From positions 558,001-622,000 of the forward strand of contig CAVVIT010000006.1 in assembly GCA_963748405.1 (NCBI GenBank): a stretch of DNA of 64,000 nucleotides. The letters run 5' to 3'. Below, in pieces: positions 58,630 to 64,000 of this stretch; position 1 is the stretch's first letter, and every line of letters starts with the position of its first letter. A program made the position numbers and the translations under genes. Below the pieces are notes generated by a model. That model made no database searches, was not told the origin of the DNA, and was given only the letters and a program-made list of their open reading frames with translations. Source of the stretch: Fen-1273 sp963748405. Its GTDB lineage: Bacteria; Bacteroidota; Ignavibacteria; UBA10030; UBA6906.

Positions 58630-60270
58630 CTATTCCGTGTATTCTCCCCAGACGCCGCGCAGGGCATCGGAGATCTCTCCGACGGTGGCATACGCCTCCA
58701 CGGCCCTGAGGATGTGCGGCATCAGGTTGTCGGTTCCGCGTGCGGCCTTGCCGACCGCTGCGAGCGCCGCTGCCACCTCCGGCGCCGAACGCCTCGCGCG
58801 CACGGAGGCGAGATGGGCCACCTGCCGTGCCGCCGCAGACTCGTCCACCCTGAGGAGATCCGGCTGCGGACGCGCCCCGGTCTCGAACGCGTTGACGCCG
58901 ACGATGGTCTTGTTCTTCTCCTCGATCGCCCTCTGATACCTGTAGGCGCTCTCCTGTATCCTCGTCTGGTAGAATTTCTGCTCGATCGCCCTCACCGCGC
59001 CGCCGAGCTCGTCGATCTTCGCAATGAGTCCCAGCGCCTCGGCTTCGAGACGGTCGGTCATGGCCTCGACCGCATACGATCCCCCGAGCGGATCGGCGGT
59101 ATCGGCGACCCCCGATTCGAACGCAATGATCTGCTGCGTCCGCAGCGCCAGGACGGCGGAATCCTCCGTCGGAAGCGCGAGCGCTTCATCACGGCTGTTC
59201 GTGTGGAGGGACTGGCAGCCGCCGAGGACCGCCGCCAGGGCCTGCAGCGACACGCGGACGACGTTGTTGTCGATCTGCTGCGCGGCGAGCGTGGCCCCCC
59301 CGGTCTGCGCGTGGAACCGGAGCTTCATCGTTTCCGGCTTCCTGGCGCCGAACCGCTCCTTCATGATCCGCGCCCAGAGCCTCCTTGCCGCGCGGAACTT
59401 GGCAATCTCCTCGATAAAATTGTTGTGCGCGTTGAAAAAGAACGAAAGGCCGGCGCCGAAGACGTCGACGTCGAGCCCGGCGTCGATGGCCGACTGCACG
59501 TAGGCGATCCCGTTGGCAATCGTGAACCCCAGCTCCTCGGCCGCGGTGGACCCTGCCTCGCGGATGTGGTATCCGCTGATCGAAATCGTGTTCCAGCGGG
59601 GAATCTCGGCGCTGCACCACCGGAAGATGTCCGTCACCAGCCTCATGGAGGGGGCCGGGGGGAAGATATGCGTACCGCGCGCGACGTATTCCTTGAGGAT
59701 GTCGTTCTGGACCGTCCCGGAGATCTTCTTCACGTCCGCTCCCTGCGACCGGGCGATCGCGACGTACATGCAGAGGAGTATCGCGGCCGTCGCATTGATC
59801 GTCATCGACGTCGTCACGGTTTCCAGCGGGATCTTCCGGAACAGGATCTCCATGTCGGCGAGCGTATCGATCGCCACCCCCACCTTCCCGACCTCCCCGT
59901 GCGCAAGCTCGTGGTCCGAATCGTACCCCATCTGTGTCGGCAGGTCGAACGCGACGGAAAGGCCCGTCGTTCCGTTGGCAAGGAGATGGTGATAGCGCCT
60001 GTTCGATTCCTCGGCCGTGCCGAACCCGGCGTACTGGCGCATCGTCCAGAGCCTCCCCCGGTACATCGTGGGGTAAGGACCGCGCGTGAACGGGTACGCC
60101 CCGGGCATGCCGACCTCAAGATCATACTCCCGCGGAACGGGGGTATACAGGGGCTCAATCACGATGCCCGAATCGGTCGTGAGCACCTTCCCTCCCCGCC
60201 CGCCCGCCGGGCCGGGTGCTCCCGCGGTCTTCTGCTTCTGTCCCTGTTCGGGGATCCGATCTTCGGACAT
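58630..60270 (-). CDS. Acyl-CoA mutase (methylmalonyl-CoA mutase type), large subunit
   Basis: The 546 residues make the substrate-binding TIM barrel of B12-dependent acyl-CoA mutases: YTPVPREYDLEVGMPGAYPFTRG, TMRQYAGFGTAEESNRRYH, SVAFDLPTQMGYDSDH, SMTINATAAILL, then the active-site region RWNTISISGYHIREAGS and CQSLHTNSRDEALALP. The chain stops without a cobalamin-binding domain (DxHxxG), so a separate small subunit must exist elsewhere. Substrate may be methylmalonyl-, ethylmalonyl- or isobutyryl-CoA. It has a promoter whose -35 overlaps the comEC stop. Confidence 0.92.
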   Translation of the reverse strand: MSEDRIPEQGQKQKTAGAPGPAGGRGGKVLTTDSGIVIEPLYTPVPREYDLEVGMPGAYPFTRGPYPTMYRGRLWTMRQYAGFGTAEESNRRYHHLLANGTTGLSVAFDLPTQMGYDSDHELAHGEVGKVGVAIDTLADMEILFRKIPLETVTTSMTINATAAILLCMYVAIARSQGADVKKISGTVQNDILKEYVARGTHIFPPAPSMRLVTDIFRWCSAEIPRWNTISISGYHIREAGSTAAEELGFTIANGIAYVQSAIDAGLDVDVFGAGLSFFFNAHNNFIEEIAKFRAARRLWARIMKERFGARKPETMKLRFHAQTGGATLAAQQIDNNVVRVSLQALAAVLGGCQSLHTNSRDEALALPTEDSAVLALRTQQIIAFESGVADTADPLGGSYAVEAMTDRLEAEALGLIAKIDELGGAVRAIEQKFYQTRIQESAYRYQRAIEEKNKTIVGVNAFETGARPQPDLLRVDESAAARQVAHLASVRARRSAPEVAAALAAVGKAARGTDNLMPHILRAVEAYATVGEISDALRGVWGEYTE

Positions 60271-60320
60271 GTACTTTTTCAGCTCCCTCCGGCACGCGCC
60301 GGTCTCGTTGGTGAATGATC

Positions 60321-60349
60321 ATGATAAACAGATCGGACCCGAGAATCAA
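60321..60349 (-). promoter_or_regulatory. Sigma70-like promoter of the acyl-CoA mutase gene
   Basis: TTGATT (60349-60344) and TATCAT (60326-60321) on the minus strand, 17 bp apart, start near 60314. The comEC stop codon (60348-60346) lies inside the -35 box. GGAGGGAG occurs about 12 bases before the mutase ATG. Confidence 0.65.
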
Positions 60350-62745
60350 TGAGCGGGGAAACTCGTGCGCCAGGATACCTCCTGCACGCTCCTCCCGTCC
60401 GTCGCGAGGATGACGGCTCCCTCTTTGTCCGTGCGGCGGACGCGCGCGCCCGCCCCGGCGAGCCTCAGCAGAAGAGCCGGCGACGGATGGCCGAACCTGT
60501 TGTGAGCGCCGACGGAGAGAACCGCGAGCGCCGGGCGGACGGCGTCGAGGAACTCCATCGATGTCCCGCTGTCGCTGCCGTGATGAGCCACCTTCAGCAC
60601 GTCCGCCCGGAGAAAACTTCCCCACGCGCGGATCATCCCGCGTTCCGCATCCCGTTCCGCGTCCGCGGCGAAGATGAACGACACGCCGCCGTACACGAGC
60701 TTCAGGACCACGGAGCCGTTGTTCGACGCTCCCCTCCCCCGCGCGGCGGGCTCGCCCCGCGGTGGCCAGAGGACGTAAATCCTGGCGCTGTCGGGCGGGG
60801 GGAGAACATCCCCGAAACCCGCCGGGGAGCACGGAATGCCGCGACGGGCGGCAGCGTCGCGGTACGCACCGGCCCCGCTTCCGGTCGCGAGCGGACTCTC
60901 GACGATGCGTCCTGCGCCGACCCGGCGGAGGATCCCCGGGGCTCCCCCCGCGTGGTCGGCGTCCGTGTGCGTGATGACGAACAGGTCGATCGAACGGATC
61001 CCCCGCCGGGCAAGGAAGGGCGCCACGGTCTTCGCGCCGGCATCCCTCGTGCGCGTGAGGGGTCCCGCGTCGATGAGCATCGCTCCTCCCCGGGGGAATT
61101 CCACGAGTATCGCATCTCCCTGCCCGACGTCGATCACGCTCACCCGGAGCAGCCCGGCCGGGCCCGCGGGCTCCGGCGCACGCATGACGATCCCGTTGAG
61201 TGCGGCAAGGAGTATGACAAGCCACCGGGCGGCCTTCCTCCTGTCGCGCCTGTGGATCGCACAACCGATGCACGCATACCAGGCGACGGTCTCCGCGAGT
61301 CCGAACCGTCCCGTCTCAATTGAGGCAAACGGAAGCGAACCGGCATACGCGGAGAACCGGATCGTCGCACGGAGGATGATCTCCTCCAGCGCCGCATAGG
61401 AATACCCGATCGGCGCCCAGATCGCTCCCGAGACGATGGAGAGCACCCCCAGGATCATCGCCGCCCCGGTCGCCGGGACGACGGGGATGTTCGCCAGAAG
61501 GCCGGCTATCGACACCCGGCCGAAACCGGAGGCGATGAGGGGAAGAGTCCCGGCGGAGACGGCAAGGCTGACGGCGGCCGGGTGAACGAACCGGCGCATC
61601 ACGCGGGAGAACGGCGGGAGGAAGTACAGTATCGCCAGGACCGCCGCGAACGAGAGCTGGAAGCCGGTATCGAACAGCGCCCGGGGATCGTGGCACAGAA
61701 TCAGGAGCGCCGAAAGCCCGAGAGCGTTCACACCGTCCGTCTTCCTGCGGAGCGACTTCCCGATGATGAACACGATCGCCGTCACGGCGGCCCGGACCAC
61801 GGGCGGATGCCCCCCGGCAAGAGCCGCATAGAACAGGATTGCGGGAACCGCAATGAAGGGATGGAACAGGGAGGGGATCCGGAAAAGCCTCATCGCGAAC
61901 GCGATCATGCCTGCGATGACGAGCACCCGGTACCCGGAGACGGCAAGGACGTGCGCGACGCCGGCATTGACGAACGATTCCTTCACGTCGGGAGGAATCC
62001 CCGATCGTTCGCCGAGGAGGAGATCTTTCAGGAACTCCCCTTCCGTCCCCCGAACGAGCTCGCCCGAACGACGGAGGATTTCCCTCCTCAGGGGAAGCAC
62101 GCACCGTTTCATGATCCAGTCTCCTCCGGAGGAATCCCGGATCACGATCCCGGAGAACCCTTCAATGAAGAGCTCTCCGCTGATGCCCCGTAATTCGTCG
62201 TACCGGCGAAGGCTGAACTCTCCCGGGTTGCGCTCGGGCGGGGGGCCGGTGAGCGTCCCCGTCAGAACGAGGTGCATCCCGTACGCGGCGGGAAAGCTTC
62301 CCCGGTCGTTCTTCTCCCGTTGGACGGTCACGGAGAGGAGAAGGCCGGACTTCGTTCCGGGGCTCCCCCCGGCGGAGAGCGAATCGGCACGGAACGTGAA
62401 ACCGAGGCGCCCCCCCTTCTCCACGGGAGGGGAGGCGACTTCTCCGCGAGCGACGACGCTTCGTTCAAACGGAAACTGTGGAAGGAGGGGATGATCCGGG
62501 GATTCGACAAGGAACCGGACCGCGCCGCAGGCGACGAGGAGTCCCGCCGCGGCGGGAAAGAGGAGCGCAGGCGGATACCGCTGCAGGGCCAGGAGAAGAG
62601 CGGGAAGGAGAATGAGGGCGAGCGCGAACCAGACGGCGGGCGGGACGCCGGTCTCCGATCCGGCGAATATCCCGAGGGCGATGCAGAGGGCGATCCTGAA
62701 TGCCGGAGCGCGCGCGTGATCTCCCGGCGCGGGGACGTGCGTCAC
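60346..62745 (-). CDS. comEC: ComEC/Rec2 DNA uptake channel
   Basis: ComEC forms the inner-membrane channel for single-stranded DNA in transformation. The 799 residues have N-terminal helices and an OB-like domain (VARGEVASPPVEKGGRLGF), the Competence membrane domain (LLLGERSGIPPDVKESFVNAGVAHVLAVSG, ten or so helices) and a C-terminal metallo-beta-lactamase domain with SVIDVGQGDAILVEFPRG, the metal motif ITHTDADHAGG and DVLKVAHHGSDSGTS. All domains are complete. Partners such as comEA are not nearby, unless the HHH protein at 14555 counts. Confidence 0.95.
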   Translation of the reverse strand: MTHVPAPGDHARAPAFRIALCIALGIFAGSETGVPPAVWFALALILLPALLLALQRYPPALLFPAAAGLLVACGAVRFLVESPDHPLLPQFPFERSVVARGEVASPPVEKGGRLGFTFRADSLSAGGSPGTKSGLLLSVTVQREKNDRGSFPAAYGMHLVLTGTLTGPPPERNPGEFSLRRYDELRGISGELFIEGFSGIVIRDSSGGDWIMKRCVLPLRREILRRSGELVRGTEGEFLKDLLLGERSGIPPDVKESFVNAGVAHVLAVSGYRVLVIAGMIAFAMRLFRIPSLFHPFIAVPAILFYAALAGGHPPVVRAAVTAIVFIIGKSLRRKTDGVNALGLSALLILCHDPRALFDTGFQLSFAAVLAILYFLPPFSRVMRRFVHPAAVSLAVSAGTLPLIASGFGRVSIAGLLANIPVVPATGAAMILGVLSIVSGAIWAPIGYSYAALEEIILRATIRFSAYAGSLPFASIETGRFGLAETVAWYACIGCAIHRRDRRKAARWLVILLAALNGIVMRAPEPAGPAGLLRVSVIDVGQGDAILVEFPRGGAMLIDAGPLTRTRDAGAKTVAPFLARRGIRSIDLFVITHTDADHAGGAPGILRRVGAGRIVESPLATGSGAGAYRDAAARRGIPCSPAGFGDVLPPPDSARIYVLWPPRGEPAARGRGASNNGSVVLKLVYGGVSFIFAADAERDAERGMIRAWGSFLRADVLKVAHHGSDSGTSMEFLDAVRPALAVLSVGAHNRFGHPSPALLLRLAGAGARVRRTDKEGAVILATDGRSVQEVSWRTSFPAH

Positions 62746-62798
62746 GGGGTCGTTCTCCCGATGACGTGCCCCCGGGCACGGTGTTCAGTACCGGCGGA

Positions 62799-63725
62799 CT
62801 ATCCGGCGGCGCCGATGTATTCCAGGACCGCAGGGGTGACGGCCGTCAGGTCTGCGCCCGGCGGGAATCGCCGTGCCAGCGCCCGGGCGCCTGCCCCGGC
62901 AAGCACGAGCGGCACCGGATGCCGCGTGTGCGTCTTCACGCTCAGGTCTTCGATGTTGCCGTGATCGCTCGTGATGAGAAGAATCGTGTTCGCGGCGTCG
63001 ATCGAACGCAGTATCCCCCCCAGCATGGCGTCGAACGTCTCCAGGACGCTGACGGCGCCGGCCTCATCCATCGCGTGACCGGCCTTGTCGGTCTTCCAGT
63101 ATTCGAAGAGGACGAACGGGTGTTCCCGCGAAAGCGCGGAAAGCCTTTCCCCCGCCACTTCCGGATCGATCACCGGGATGTCCGGATATCCCAGAGCGGC
63201 CCACCCTTCGTTGGTGATGTCGGCAGAAACCGCCCCCCCCTTCTCCAGGTCCGCCCCCTGCAGGAGCGGGACGCCGCTCGTGCGGCAGGAAAGCGTCGTC
63301 ACCGTCATCCGGTTGGCGTGGGACTCGACGTAATCGAAGAACCGCCGGGGAAACGCGTTGGCGAACAGGGGGGACATTCCTGCATCGCGGAGCCGCCGGA
63401 ATATGCTCCGCTCCGCGATGACGGGTTTCAGCGTGGAGTACGGGTACGGCCCGAAATGTTTTCCCGCGAGCGCCGCGGCGTTGACGCCGGTGAAAAGCGC
63501 GGTCTGTCCCGTCCCGCTCTGGGGAAGCCCCGCGACGCCGAGCGTCGCATCGAGGGGAATCACGAGGCCGCGCGCCGACGAGAGCGTTCTCCGCCTGAGC
63601 GACGGGAGATCCCCCCCGGCGATCGAGCGGAGCGAGGGCATGCGGGCCCGGAACAGGGGATTGACGGCCGGGTCCCTGGCGCCTATTCCGACGCCGTCAA
63701 GGAAGAGCATCAGAACCCGCCTCAC
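62799..63725 (-). CDS. Phosphopentomutase-like metalloenzyme (alkaline phosphatase superfamily)
   Basis: The 308-residue protein has RVLMLFLDGVGIGARDP (metal Asp), the nucleophile region GLPQSGTGQTALFTG (Ser/Thr), and LLITSDHGNIEDLSVKTHTRHPVPLVL (Asp-His and further His ligands), the frame of cofactor-independent phosphoglycerate mutase and phosphopentomutase relatives. It is shorter than either true enzyme, so substrate is uncertain; a phosphate mutase or hydrolase is likely. The GTG start at 63725 has GGAGG about seven bases upstream. It follows a peptidase-like gene by 23 bp. Confidence 0.8.
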   Translation of the reverse strand: MRRVLMLFLDGVGIGARDPAVNPLFRARMPSLRSIAGGDLPSLRRRTLSSARGLVIPLDATLGVAGLPQSGTGQTALFTGVNAAALAGKHFGPYPYSTLKPVIAERSIFRRLRDAGMSPLFANAFPRRFFDYVESHANRMTVTTLSCRTSGVPLLQGADLEKGGAVSADITNEGWAALGYPDIPVIDPEVAGERLSALSREHPFVLFEYWKTDKAGHAMDEAGAVSVLETFDAMLGGILRSIDAANTILLITSDHGNIEDLSVKTHTRHPVPLVLAGAGARALARRFPPGADLTAVTPAVLEYIGAAG

Positions 63726-63748
63726 ACGGTCACCTCCCCCCGGTCGGC

Positions 63749-64000
63749 CTACTTGAACGACGCCGTGCGCTGCGCGATGTATTTTGCCCACCCTTTTTCG
63801 ACCGTGGAGTACTCGTCCTCGAACACTTTCTTGAAGACGCGGTCCACGCCGGTGGCGCCGTCGAATTCGCGGAAGAGCCTGAACGCCCGTTTCTCACCGT
63901 ATTTCTGCACGAAGTACGTCATCGTGCTCGAGAGGATGTAATGGACGTCGTCACGCTGCGGGGGATTCGGATATTCCTGGATGTCCTGGTTCAGGTCCGA
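63749..64000 (-). CDS. C-terminal part of a probable peptidase MA-like protein (5' end off the window)
   Basis: The minus strand is open from the window edge for 83 codons to a TAG at 63749. The visible piece reads YPNPPQRDDVHYILSSTMTY, FVQKYGEKRAFRLFREFDG, VDRVFKKVFEDEYSTVEKGW and ends AQRTASFK. The pattern of a helix with YGxxK followed by a FExxFGxSxxExExxW-like stretch is what the C-terminus of peptidase MA-like (gluzincin) proteins looks like. The catalytic HExxH would be upstream, out of sight, so activity cannot be judged. Confidence 0.6.
   Translation of the reverse strand, partial: SDLNQDIQEYPNPPQRDDVHYILSSTMTYFVQKYGEKRAFRLFREFDGATGVDRVFKKVFEDEYSTVEKGWAKYIAQRTASFK

Overview
The window is a GC-rich, gene-dense bacterial chromosome segment made mostly of housekeeping genes. 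I see no rRNA, tRNA, CRISPR array, prophage or insertion sequence. A Gram-negative envelope is indicated by a BamA/Omp85 protein, a PorV-like barrel and a PorD-like (DUF4835) protein. Together with bshA (bacillithiol), HPr kinase, short HPF and a YbeY carrying GYDD in place of GYDH, this points to the Bacteroidota/Chlorobiota/Ignavibacteriota group, probably a GC-rich Ignavibacteria-like lineage. That placement is an inference. Promoters I can read are sigma70-like (TTGNNN, exactly 17 bp, TANNNT) rather than the TAnnTTTG type of core Bacteroidota.

Layout. 1-5442 (minus): SUF Fe-S operon in the order rrf2/iscR-like, IscS-type cysteine desulfurase, a small unknown gene, sufB, sufC, sufD (cut by the window edge). 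5748-9833 (plus): ABC exporter pair, then hbd-ackA. 9820-14466: yigZ, bshA, a cupin, a small membrane protein, mnmA and a D-cysteine desulfhydrase-like enzyme, so sulfur and thiol chemistry recurs. 14555-18400: an HHH-containing large envelope protein, a PorV-like barrel and, divergently, a PorD-like protein.

From 18426 to the right edge every gene lies on the minus strand. In transcription order (right to left): a peptidase-like C-terminus, a phosphopentomutase-like metalloenzyme, comEC, acyl-CoA mutase, TrmH methylase, P1 peptidase, VTT protein, RsuA-type pseudouridine synthase, frameshifted NUDIX, PfkB kinase, mtnA, recO, degQ; HNH nuclease; trpS-scpA-scpB-rluB-lipoprotein protease-two GNATs; two TPM proteins-YhcH-cyclic-nucleotide-gated channel-lysS-GT2; S41 protease-DUF3108-gamma carbonic anhydrase-MBL hydrolase; unknown-ybeY-smg-topA-xer-hpf-hprK; M23 peptidase-DUF2795; bamA-holB-metG-tatD/radical SAM fusion-GT9.

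Most neighbours overlap by 1-4 bp or sit within 50 bp, so operons are long and translational coupling is likely common. I found no clear new multi-gene defence or biosynthetic system. The points most worth a second look are a promoter-driven leader with two hairpins ahead of an unrecognised protein in the ybeY-topA operon, a TatD-radical SAM fusion, a Cys-free unknown protein inside the SUF operon, a single-base frameshift in a NUDIX gene, an HNH nuclease whose conserved N-terminus starts before any normal start codon, and the envelope block at 14.5-18.4 kb.
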